DNA of 64,000 nucleotides. Source: Candidatus Obscuribacter sp. Lineage in GTDB: Bacteria > Cyanobacteriota > Vampirovibrionia > Obscuribacterales > Obscuribacteraceae. How positions within the stretch are numbered: the first letter of the stretch is position 1; each line of letters opens with the position of its first letter. The position numbers were made by a program, and so were the translations under genes. This document shows, piece by piece, positions 1 through 7,893 of the stretch. The notes beneath the pieces were generated by a model. The model had not been told where the DNA came from. It worked only from the letters and a program-made list of their open reading frames with translations, and ran no database searches. Location: the NCBI GenBank assembly GCA_016712465.1, contig JADJQZ010000001.1, positions 3,038,001-3,102,000 of the forward strand, in the 5' to 3' direction.

Positions 1-588
1 TTCCGGACTGAGACTGCGCCACTGTCCGCATTTAAGACCCAGATCGGAAAGTCTCAACTGCCCTATGGACACGCGCAGCAAGCGCAAGGTGGGATGTCCA
101 ACATGAGCCGTCATTCGCCGCACCTGCCGATTTTTTCCCTCCCAGAGAGTCAACTCCAGCCAGGCCGTAGGCACATTCTTCCTGAAGCGAATCGGTTTGC
201 TGCGCTCCTCGATCTGCGGCTCATCCCTGAGCAGTTTCACCTTAGCCGGTCGGGTCTTCACACCCTGCAAGAGCACGCCCTTCTCCAACTGCAAAAGCTG
301 CGCCGCCTCCGGCACGCGCTCCACCTGCGCAAGATACGTGCGGGGATGCTCACGTCCTTCAAAAAGTTCTCTGGTCATGCGCCCATCATCGCTCAGAAGC
401 AACAAGCCTTCCGAGTCGTAATCCAGGCGACCGACGGGATAGACCGAGGCAGGGAAATCAAAGGCGGCCAGGGTTGTTTTCTTTTCCTCGCCGCTTTCCT
501 TTTCCTCAGAGAACTGGCAGAGAACTTCAAACGGCTTGTAGAAGGCGATATAGCTTCTACCCGGGGCAGGTCGGAAAGATGGCTTCAT
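1..588 (-). CDS. RsuA/RluE-family pseudouridine synthase (3' end beyond window)
   Basis: Partial gene: 196 codons are present and the C-terminus runs off the window start. The translation holds the family signature VGRLDYDSEGLLLLSDDG (the Asp of GRLDYDSEG is the catalytic residue of this family), then LYEGKNRQVRRM-like text (here LWEGKNRQVRRM) and HVGHPTLRLLRVSIG. It begins directly with the catalytic domain and has no N-terminal S4 domain, as in the short RluE type, which modifies 23S rRNA; the exact target site cannot be read from sequence. The ATG at 586-588 overlaps the TGA of the upstream methyltransferase (ATGA), so the two are probably translationally coupled. Confidence 0.9.
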   Translation of the reverse strand, partial: MKPSFRPAPGRSYIAFYKPFEVLCQFSEEKESGEEKKTTLAAFDFPASVYPVGRLDYDSEGLLLLSDDGRMTRELFEGREHPRTYLAQVERVPEAAQLLQLEKGVLLQGVKTRPAKVKLLRDEPQIEERSKPIRFRKNVPTAWLELTLWEGKNRQVRRMTAHVGHPTLRLLRVSIGQLRLSDLGLKCGQWRSLSPE

Positions 589-1559
589 GTAGGAGCCCCC
601 TCCGGCATCAAGCCACTGAGCAAATATTCAATTGAACGCACATCGACGCTATTGCCGACCATACGATAGGCCGCATTCAAAGACAGATCCGCCGGCAGGA
701 TGAAATTCTTGCAAAAGCCAAGCAAGTTGAGAATCTCTCTGGGGCTAAAAAAGCGCACCGGTTCTCGCCCGCCCAGCAAAGAGCCGGCCGCTTTGCGGCA
801 ACGAAAATAGCCGCTCGTAAAACAAATGGCGCGGGCCTCAGGCTGCTCAGGATCGACAATGTTAAGCACATTACCATAACGCGCCAGTTCCTCCTGCCCG
901 AGAAGAACCACCGGCTCGGCTGGTTCCAGATAGGCGCTCAACTTCCTCTCACACTCCGGCACTGCCTGAAGGGGCGGCAACTTGATACACGAAGGCTGAA
1001 GCCAGGCCATATAGAAGAGACGGGGACGGAGCATCGGTACACCAAACTGACTGGGGCAGAGAGCTACCTTTTCAAAGCAGTAGCGAGATTTTTGCAGGCA
1101 CTCTAAAAGGTGTTCTTCCATTCTTGTGTTTTCCAGCCCCTCTACATTTTCGATGAAGAGAAAGGTCGGCAGAAACTGCGGCAAAAGGTCAAGCAGGTGC
1201 AGGAAGGAAACGGCTCTCGGGTCCTCCATGTCTTTCCGCTTGCCCCTTCTTGAATAGGGCGTGCAAGGAGGTGACATCCACCACAAGTCGGCCGGCAGGG
1301 GCAGCCCCTTATTGATCTGTGCGGCGGAAATGCTATCCAGGTTGACCGAGCAAGGAGTATGACCGTAGTTTGCTGAGAATACCCGGTTGGCATGCTCATT
1401 TTGATCAAAGGCTTTCAAGACTTGCAGGGCAGGCTCCGCCTTTCGCTTCAGAACGGCCTGTGAAAAAGCCCCTATGCCGGAAAAAAATTCCAGGGACGGG
1501 ATCCGGCTCGGGGAGCAATCAGATTCTGAGTTGACGCTTTTAGACATGGAATCGGACAT
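585..1559 (-). CDS. Dnmt2-like (cytosine-5)-methyltransferase, probable tRNA methyltransferase
   Basis: A 324-residue C5-methyltransferase. Motif I is LEFFSGIGAFS (about residues 23-33), motif IV is SPPCTPYSRRG with catalytic Cys99, motif VI is FIENVEGLE, followed by QFGVPMLRPRLFYMAW, and motif X is AYRMVGNSVDV. The target-recognition part holds CFTSGY with Cys246, then AAGSLL; the CFT(x2)Y...GS pattern is the hallmark of Dnmt2/TRDMT1, which methylates C38 of tRNA. The stretch around the active site (D..DPRA.SFLHLLDLLP) also follows Dnmt2 rather than restriction-associated enzymes. No restriction endonuclease gene is nearby, and the downstream partner is an RNA pseudouridine synthase. A DNA methyltransferase cannot be excluded from sequence alone. 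Two in-frame Met codons (M1, M5) are possible starts. Confidence 0.82.
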   Translation of the reverse strand: MSDSMSKSVNSESDCSPSRIPSLEFFSGIGAFSQAVLKRKAEPALQVLKAFDQNEHANRVFSANYGHTPCSVNLDSISAAQINKGLPLPADLWWMSPPCTPYSRRGKRKDMEDPRAVSFLHLLDLLPQFLPTFLFIENVEGLENTRMEEHLLECLQKSRYCFEKVALCPSQFGVPMLRPRLFYMAWLQPSCIKLPPLQAVPECERKLSAYLEPAEPVVLLGQEELARYGNVLNIVDPEQPEARAICFTSGYFRCRKAAGSLLGGREPVRFFSPREILNLLGFCKNFILPADLSLNAAYRMVGNSVDVRSIEYLLSGLMPEGAPT

Positions 1560-1629
1560 AGGTACCTTCAGTAAGGCAAGCTTACCAACTCTAAAGCGCT
1601 CCTGTGCGGCGATCTTCCTGCAAAATCGC

Positions 1630-2592
1630 TCACCTTGGCTCGGGGCGTTCCCCCTTCAGGGCGGCGGCGACAAAATTGGCCGCCAGGGCCTGCCGCAGAG
1701 AAATGCCAATGTCGGTGGCGCTATCAGGCAGGAAGTTACCTACTGCAATACGAGCATTGTTGTCGAAATGCCCCACCATATGCAAAACATAGCCCTTGCC
1801 AAAAGGAAAGATGCAGGCCAGTACACCCTCTTTGTCCGGGTCTTCCAGACTGAGAGAGGGCGATGATACCAGCACCCTCACCCGGGAGCGATCCAGAACC
1901 TTAATCAGATGCGCTTCCTGGTCCATTTTCCAGGGGGCTTTGGCTACGGTGAAAGGGGCCAGCACCGGGTCAGGTGAAACATAGTGAGCCTCATAGATCG
2001 GCTTGCGATTGAAGCCCTTGTTCCAGGCTACCGTACCGGGGAAAGTATTGGTCAGCATATTATCAAGAGCCCAGTCGGTGCTGAGCAAATAGCCACCCCG
2101 AGCGACAAAGTCACGCACCAACTGCAATTTGTCCCGCTTCAACTCCCCGGCGCAGTTGATGATCAAAATCCTGGTGGAAGCGAGAGTCTCTGCCGTCAAC
2201 TGCCTGGCTTTCAAATGTCGATAAGGTAAACCCAGATTGGCAAGGGTTTTGTCGGCGTGGTCCCAGCGTCCGGCTACCTCTACCACTGAATCATCGGAAA
2301 ACTCCGATAGTCTTGCCATGAGGTGCGGTTGGCTTTTTTCTATCCAGGCTCGAAAGACTTCCGGTCCGACCACATGGCTCTTGCTTTCGGGCAGAGGCAC
2401 GCGGCTATTGTCGATGAAACCGGCAATAGTGTTATCGAGCGGCACACTGCGCTTGAGACGGCGATTGAACTCCAGGGCCTCCACCCCACCTGTCAGGGGC
2501 TGGCATTTAACTTCAGAGATGAAAGCGCCCAGGGACACCGGCAAGGCCAGAAGAGCGACCATAATTTTGCCTGGTTTTGATACTCTTGCCAT
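1630..2592 (-). CDS. exported protein with a glutamine-amidotransferase-like fold (unknown function)
   Basis: 320 residues. The N-terminus (MARVSKPGKIMVALLALPVSLGA) looks like a signal peptide or membrane anchor. The middle section (about residues 100-190) reads as alternating strands and helices: a short hydrophobic strand RILIINCAG, then LVRDFVARGGYLLSTDWALDN. This resembles the ThuA/DUF4350-type class I glutamine-amidotransferase-like fold, in which a membrane-side protein senses or cleaves a ligand. I see no clear catalytic Cys-His-Glu triad, so enzymatic activity is doubtful. It lies 70 bp upstream of the methyltransferase on the same strand and may share its transcript. The family assignment is tentative. 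Confidence 0.55.
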   Translation of the reverse strand: MARVSKPGKIMVALLALPVSLGAFISEVKCQPLTGGVEALEFNRRLKRSVPLDNTIAGFIDNSRVPLPESKSHVVGPEVFRAWIEKSQPHLMARLSEFSDDSVVEVAGRWDHADKTLANLGLPYRHLKARQLTAETLASTRILIINCAGELKRDKLQLVRDFVARGGYLLSTDWALDNMLTNTFPGTVAWNKGFNRKPIYEAHYVSPDPVLAPFTVAKAPWKMDQEAHLIKVLDRSRVRVLVSSPSLSLEDPDKEGVLACIFPFGKGYVLHMVGHFDNNARIAVGNFLPDSATDIGISLRQALAANFVAAALKGERPEPR

Positions 2593-2761
2593 GATTGCCT
2601 AATTTCGCTCTAATCTCGCACAGTTCTTACTTAGACTTGCCGCTATTTTTCATGTTGGTTAGTAGACGCCCTCCAACACCTGGTGTTCCTTTCATGTTGA
2701 TAAAACCACAACTGATAAAATGCTGGAGACAGACTCTTCCACTCAACAAGTCAGTAGTTAT

Positions 2762-3709
2762 ATGAAAATGCAAGCCAATAGATCTTTCCTGATAGCTCTC
2801 TCATTAATTTGTTGCCTGCCGGCTCAGGCGCTGGAGAGCGAAATGGCGCAGGTTAAGAGTGCGGAAGCAAGCACTGTTGACGCAAAAATATCGCCGCGAG
2901 CCTACGTACTCAAGGTTAAGGGTCGCGCCCTGCCTCTCAAGGCTGCCACCATAGACGGTGTGAACGTCCTGGGTAGTCCCATCGTCACCCTCTCTTTGCC
3001 CGTCAACCTGTCAGGCTATGTCAAGAAGGGCTTAAATGAGCTGGTGCTCGACTATGTCAGCGATCCCAAGTCAGATCTCCTGGTCACCATAGAAAGACGC
3101 ACCCCCGGACCCAAGGCGGAAGAAGTTGCCAAAATCACCATTCCGGCAGGCGACTCCAAAGGTGAGATTGCCCAGAAAAAGATCAACTTCAATATCGCAG
3201 CCGGCGAGGAAGGGCGACAGATAAAGGAACTGACTGAGGGCGACAAGAAAGCAATTGTAAGCGAGTTCGAGAACTACTATCAGATCGTCAAAGAGCATCG
3301 TGCCGATAAACTGAAAGCACTCTACAAAACAGCTCTCGATGAGGAGAGAAAGCTCTGCCCCGAATCCGTTCAATTCTTCGAAAAAGTTCTCAACAGAGAA
3401 AGTCAGGTGGTGCGTAACACCATGATTCAGTTGCCTGAAATCAACAAAGAGGGGCTCAGCTTCAAAATTGAAGGCAATCGGGTACGACTCTTCCGCGAAA
3501 ATAACAAGCCCCTGCTCGTAAGTAATGAAATTGACGTAGCCGCCAGTTCTGTTATGTTCGAGGTCGAAAAGAAAAGTAAAAGCAAGGCTCCATCTAAAGA
3601 AGCGAAGAAGAGCCAGATCAAAGAGAAGTTGGTGCGCTTCAATCTCTACTTTACAAAATCTCAGAATGCGCGCCAAGACTGGGTCCTAACCCTGCCCCCT
3701 AATGTCTGA
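2762..3709 (+). CDS. exported protein of unknown function
   Basis: The open frame extends upstream to 2720, but the ATG at 2762 places a good Sec signal peptide (MKMQANRSFLIALSLICCLPAQA) at the N-terminus, so I start there. Residues about 40-110 are strand-rich and look like an immunoglobulin-like or carbohydrate-binding-like fold (SPRAYVLKVKGRALPL, then LSGYVKKGLNELVLDYVS). The rest is charged and probably helical, with a Lys-rich stretch near residue 280 (KSKSKAPSKEAKKSQIKEK). I do not recognise the family. The stop overlaps the start of mltG by 8 bp, suggesting translational coupling and a role at the envelope. Confidence 0.7.
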   Translation: MKMQANRSFLIALSLICCLPAQALESEMAQVKSAEASTVDAKISPRAYVLKVKGRALPLKAATIDGVNVLGSPIVTLSLPVNLSGYVKKGLNELVLDYVSDPKSDLLVTIERRTPGPKAEEVAKITIPAGDSKGEIAQKKINFNIAAGEEGRQIKELTEGDKKAIVSEFENYYQIVKEHRADKLKALYKTALDEERKLCPESVQFFEKVLNRESQVVRNTMIQLPEINKEGLSFKIEGNRVRLFRENNKPLLVSNEIDVAASSVMFEVEKKSKSKAPSKEAKKSQIKEKLVRFNLYFTKSQNARQDWVLTLPPNV

Positions 3710-4784
3710 AAAGAACTCCGGCGCAGCCTTCGTTAAGGCAATTCTGTCCCTGGTATTCTTGCTCATCCTGGGTCTGGCCGCCGCTTTCTTTTATTTCCAA
3801 ATGGTACTGCAGGAACCGGTCAGCCATAAGCTGTCCGAGAAGATTTTTACGGTAGCAAGAGGGTCTTCCCTGGAGGAGACCCTCAAACAAATGGAAAGTG
3901 ACGGCATAATCAAGAATGCCCTCATTTTAAGGCTCTACATAAAGGTCTCCGGTCACTCCCCTCTGGTCAAGGCGGGAGACTACAAATTTCCCTCGCCATT
4001 GAATGCCAGAGAGGCTCTCGCCGTATTGGAAGCAGGAGGCATCCAACCGCGCAAACTGACCGTCATCGAAGGCTGGACGCGCTTTGAAATAGCCGACGCC
4101 ATGGTCAAGATTCCTGAGTTGAAACTTGCTTCCCGCAAAGAAGCTCTCAAACTCATGGATAACGTCAAGCTGGTGCAGGACCTGGACACTCATGTGTCAA
4201 ATCTGGAAGGCTATCTTTTTCCCGATACTTATTTTGTTCAATCCGAAACTACAGCCAGAGCTCTGGTAGAGGAAATGACGGTGAGATTCCGGCAAATCCT
4301 CAAGAAAGTGGTAGGGCGAACCGGTAACCCCGGGCGCCTGTCGGTACATGAAGCGGTCACCTGCGCTTCCATCATAGAGACCGAGGCCAAACTGCAAGAA
4401 GAAAGACCGGTGGTGGCTTCGGTAATATACAACCGCCTCAAGCTGCACATGCCTCTGGCCATGGACTCTACCGTGGTCTATGCTTCAAAGCTGGCCGGCA
4501 AGTGGAAAGGCAACGGTATCATTTACCAGAGCGATCTGGATCTACCCTCCCCATATAACTCAAGAAAGTACAAAGGTCTGCCGCCCGGACCGGTGGGCTG
4601 CCCGGGAGAAAGCAGTCTGGCTGCCGCTTTGAACCCGGTGCGCAGCAATTTTCTTTACTATGTACGAGACCCGGCCCGGGCAGATGGTGCGCACACCTTC
4701 TACAACAATGCCGCAGACTTCGAAGTAGGCGTGGCCAAATTGAGACGCTGGGAAGCAGAGCAACGCAGCAAGGGTCTTCGTTGA
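3702..4784 (+). CDS. mltG: endolytic murein transglycosylase MltG (YceG-like)
   Basis: A membrane-anchored lytic transglycosylase that cleaves nascent peptidoglycan strands and sets glycan length. One N-terminal transmembrane segment (about residues 12-32) is followed by a LysM-like region and the YceG domain. The conserved block CASIIETEAKLQEERPVVAS contains Glu226, matching the catalytic Glu of the family, followed by VIYNRLKLHMPLAMDSTVVYA and later SPYNSRKYKGLPPGPVGCPG and TFYNNAADF. The length (360 residues) is typical. It overlaps the upstream exported-protein gene by 8 bp and converges with the minus-strand gene ending at 4786, leaving only 1 bp between them. Confidence 0.96.
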   Translation: MSEKNSGAAFVKAILSLVFLLILGLAAAFFYFQMVLQEPVSHKLSEKIFTVARGSSLEETLKQMESDGIIKNALILRLYIKVSGHSPLVKAGDYKFPSPLNAREALAVLEAGGIQPRKLTVIEGWTRFEIADAMVKIPELKLASRKEALKLMDNVKLVQDLDTHVSNLEGYLFPDTYFVQSETTARALVEEMTVRFRQILKKVVGRTGNPGRLSVHEAVTCASIIETEAKLQEERPVVASVIYNRLKLHMPLAMDSTVVYASKLAGKWKGNGIIYQSDLDLPSPYNSRKYKGLPPGPVGCPGESSLAAALNPVRSNFLYYVRDPARADGAHTFYNNAADFEVGVAKLRRWEAEQRSKGLR

Positions 4785-4785
4785 C

Positions 4786-7098
4786 CTAATAGTGATAGGG
4801 TGTCTTCTTGGTCCAGGGGTTGCCTTTGTATTTGCTGTGCAGAAGCTTGAAAGCCGCCGCCGAAGCCTTGGATGTATTGTCGTCACCGGAGCCGAAGCGA
4901 GTGGCTTTGACCACCATATGCAGAGCCTCGGGAACCCTGGCATCGGAAGGATGATTGCGAGCAAAATCAAGCACAACTTGGGAGAGAAAAGTGGGAGCCG
5001 CACCGGTCTTCTGCATGGTCTTCAGCTCAGCATCAACGCCCTTCGATGCCGGAAGAGAAACCTTGCAGTCCTTTAAGCCCTCAGAGGAAACGGCAGGCGT
5101 GCCCCACCAGTTATCGCTGTAATCATCGATATGATTGAACTCGGTGGCGCGAGGGATGCCGCCGGTCACATAAGGTCTGGCGCCTGGATTTTGCAAAAGG
5201 AAGAAGGCCGCTGAAAAGCGTTTCTCCTCAGGCGAGGCTGCCGCCCCGATATCAAGAGAACGGGCAAAAGCGCTCTGGCTGGCTTTCATGAGGCTCTGGG
5301 CCTTGAGCAGCTGAGCCATATCATTAAGTAGAAAGGCGCGCGTGAAAGCGGCCTGAGCAAAATCGAACTTACGACCGGCAGGTATAGTCGGCCCGGCAGC
5401 TGCTTTCAGAAAGTCGCTCAGATTCAGCCTGTAATTGATGAAATCAGCACTGAGCGGCAAAAGCAACGGTTTCTCATAGCGATACTTGAGACCCTTTTCC
5501 ACCTCCGGGGCATTTTCCGGCATCTCTATCGTATTCCAGCCTGATACCACAGCGGCCGGAGCCACATAAGAGAGACTGAGGAAGTCGCTCAGGTCGGCGG
5601 CTGTTTCAAGTTTGAGAGTGGCGAACTTGGCCCTGGCTGAAGGTGGAATATCGCTATTGATGACACCGTCTATGATGGCACGGGCGGGTCTGGCGTTAGC
5701 AGCCCCTCGTTCCAGATTAAGCCTGGCCAGATGATAGCGGGCATGTATGTAGCCACTTGAGCGCTGCGGCACCGCCGCCAGTGCCTTGATAAGTTCCGGC
5801 GCTTGTTTATCGGCGCCTTTGATCTTGGTTGCCAGAGCCAGAAGCCAGGGCAGACTCTTCTTGCTGCTATACTGGCTGCGGGCCTCGCTGAGACCGGCCT
5901 CGGAAGTATCGGAGAAGCTCCAGAGCCAGTTGGAGAGGTCTTCACCGCGCACCAGCTCGCGAACTTTCTTATCCTCAATTTCATGGGTCTCCGATGACTC
6001 ATCGCCGCTTTCATTGAAATAGCGGTCCAGAATGAAGGTGTAGTCGCCCACAGACTTGCCAAACTTGTCTCCCAGCCCGTCACTGACAATTTTGCTCGAG
6101 AGATCTTTGAATGTACCGTCCCGCCTCAGGCGAATCAAGAGGAAATGGCGCAGATCCTCTATAGAGCTGGAAAAGGATGCAAATTCAGGCTTGCGCATAA
6201 GACCATCGAGAATATCCATAGCCTGCTGCAACAGCTTCTGACCCTTAGCCACGTCCTTAGCCAGCGTACCTTCCCGAATGTAAGTGCGGGCTACCATGTA
6301 TTCGGCAATCTGGTGCCAGGGCGAGGCTTTGTCGGCGGCTATTTCGCGGAAGAGAGCGCGAGCCACTTCGAACTCTCCGGCATAGAAGCGGGAGGCAGCC
6401 AGTTGATAGAAACGATCTTGCCTCTGTGCCAGCGGTACGGTGGCAGGCAAGGTGGCTGGAAACGGCGGCGGCGGATTCTGCTGTTTCTTTTCATAGTTAT
6501 AGCCGCTTGAGCTACAGTGACTGAATACTTGATCTTGAGCCTCAAGCCAGGCTTTCACCTCGGCACTGTCGGCACCATAGGTGCTGATGCGCTTATCGAG
6601 AGTGGCGGCTGCCGTGATAAAGGCATCCGGAGTGCAGTTCAAGTAGGAAATGTAGTCTTCGCCATCGATGTTGCGAAAAGTGTCCCAACTGGAAAACTCT
6701 CGTACACGGGCACCCTTAACTTTTTTCCTGGCATTGTTCCAGACATCGACGCCACTGCCAGCCTCCCTGGGAGAGACCTCGGAGCGAGGATCGATATTAG
6801 CCATGCCAAGGCGATAGCAAAGCAGATCATAGGCACTGGCCCTTTCTGCCGCCGTCAGAGGCTTGTCCTGAAGATAACGATAGGCAAAGATAAGGTAACT
6901 ACGTGCATATGTGGGTTCCAGCACCCCCAGAGAGCCCGAGAGAAAGCGCTTCATGGGAGCATCGGGGTGAGACCGGAGGTAAAAGACGGCATCATCGAAA
7001 AAGGGACCACAGGCCAATACCGGCAGAAGATTCAAGCTGAGGCAGAGCCCGATTGCCATCCTGAGCACGGGTCTTTTTGATTTAGCAGGCTTAAACAC
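4786..7098 (-). CDS. large exported lipoprotein with CGPFF N-terminus, TPR-like helical repeats
   Basis: 770 residues, last gene of a three-gene minus-strand operon (9 bp after the DUF3142 gene). It starts with GTG, preceded by GGAG at a 6-nt spacing. The N-terminal hydrophobic segment ends in LPVLACGPFF; VLAC fits a lipobox, so the mature protein may be lipid-anchored at the Cys. Most of the remainder is helical and rich in Ala/Leu/Arg, with TPR-like stretches (RFYQLAASRFYAGEFEVARALFREIAADK; HARYHLARLNLERGAANARPA). Exported proteins starting with mature CGP(F/W) are widespread and uncharacterised. I cannot assign a function. Confidence 0.78.
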   Translation of the reverse strand: MFKPAKSKRPVLRMAIGLCLSLNLLPVLACGPFFDDAVFYLRSHPDAPMKRFLSGSLGVLEPTYARSYLIFAYRYLQDKPLTAAERASAYDLLCYRLGMANIDPRSEVSPREAGSGVDVWNNARKKVKGARVREFSSWDTFRNIDGEDYISYLNCTPDAFITAAATLDKRISTYGADSAEVKAWLEAQDQVFSHCSSSGYNYEKKQQNPPPPFPATLPATVPLAQRQDRFYQLAASRFYAGEFEVARALFREIAADKASPWHQIAEYMVARTYIREGTLAKDVAKGQKLLQQAMDILDGLMRKPEFASFSSSIEDLRHFLLIRLRRDGTFKDLSSKIVSDGLGDKFGKSVGDYTFILDRYFNESGDESSETHEIEDKKVRELVRGEDLSNWLWSFSDTSEAGLSEARSQYSSKKSLPWLLALATKIKGADKQAPELIKALAAVPQRSSGYIHARYHLARLNLERGAANARPARAIIDGVINSDIPPSARAKFATLKLETAADLSDFLSLSYVAPAAVVSGWNTIEMPENAPEVEKGLKYRYEKPLLLPLSADFINYRLNLSDFLKAAAGPTIPAGRKFDFAQAAFTRAFLLNDMAQLLKAQSLMKASQSAFARSLDIGAAASPEEKRFSAAFFLLQNPGARPYVTGGIPRATEFNHIDDYSDNWWGTPAVSSEGLKDCKVSLPASKGVDAELKTMQKTGAAPTFLSQVVLDFARNHPSDARVPEALHMVVKATRFGSGDDNTSKASAAAFKLLHSKYKGNPWTKKTPYHY

Positions 7099-7107
7099 GG
7101 TAATCTC

Positions 7108-7887
7108 CTATATCCAACGCTTTAACATTCCCAGGCTAGTTTCAAGAGTAGTCCCCGTCCAGGGTCTTCTACTGAAGATATAAATTCGGTCAAACTGACG
7201 CAAACGCACGGACAGCTTTTCGATGGTGGCAGGCTCATCCATACTCAGTCCGATACATCGAGGTCCGAGGGGCACCAGTGGTAGTCTCTCATTAAGAAAA
7301 TCCCCGCCCTGACGTTGACGGCTACCCATGCTGAAAAACATGGGCACCACTTCGTCCACTAAGGAATTGCTGCCGGTCAGCCAATTATCTTGCATGCACC
7401 AGGAGGCCAGGGCGGTCATACTGAGCTTGATGCCCTGTGGCAATTGTTGCCTGATGTCCGAGAGCAACTCCAGATAAAAGGCTCGCTCATTCATGCGCGC
7501 ATCAAAATCAATCTGCAATGCTTCGACCTGACTGCGCAAGGCACCACTGACGATGCGCCGGGCCAGAAGCCGGCTCTTGGCGCCCTCAAGCTTCCGCACC
7601 TCCACCCTTACCACCGCCGTTCTTCTGGTACCAGGTCTGACCTTTAGGCGGTTGGTGCGAGGATAATCTTTCATCTCGGAGCCGTTCACCACAATGCGAT
7701 TGGTCAGGTAAGCCACTTCTCCCCGGGCGGAAGAGAGGTCATCATCGTGATACCAGGACCAGAAAACAAGCACGGGCTTAGCAAGGGCCCCTGAGCAGGA
7801 GCCGCCGCAAAAGTTCAGCACAAAAGCGAGCAGCAAGCCGATGCCGCCCCACTTCCCTCTCTGCTTGAATCTTCCCAGGACGGTCAT
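7108..7887 (-). CDS. DUF3142 domain exported protein
   Basis: 259 residues with an N-terminal signal peptide or anchor (GGIGLLLAFVLNFCGGSCSGALA; the Cys could also be a lipidation site). The body matches DUF3142: VFWSWYHDDDL near the N-terminus, EALQIDFDARMNERAFYLELL in the middle, then SMTALASWCMQDNWL and DEVVPMFFSMG. The conserved acidic QIDFDA strand and aromatic residues give the domain a TIM-barrel glycosidase-like appearance, but no activity is established for the family. It starts 6 bp after the aminopeptidase stop and is preceded by GAGGA, so it belongs to the same operon. Confidence 0.85.
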   Translation of the reverse strand: MTVLGRFKQRGKWGGIGLLLAFVLNFCGGSCSGALAKPVLVFWSWYHDDDLSSARGEVAYLTNRIVVNGSEMKDYPRTNRLKVRPGTRRTAVVRVEVRKLEGAKSRLLARRIVSGALRSQVEALQIDFDARMNERAFYLELLSDIRQQLPQGIKLSMTALASWCMQDNWLTGSNSLVDEVVPMFFSMGSRQRQGGDFLNERLPLVPLGPRCIGLSMDEPATIEKLSVRLRQFDRIYIFSRRPWTGTTLETSLGMLKRWI

Positions 7888-7893
7888 TTTTCC

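Noticed and set aside
94..669. Long plus-strand frame opposite the pseudouridine synthase
   Set aside because: The minus strand encodes a clear RsuA/RluE-type protein in this stretch; the plus frame has no domain and is a shadow.
585..1559. Restriction-modification system
   Set aside because: No endonuclease gene lies beside the methyltransferase and its target-recognition motif is of the Dnmt2 type.
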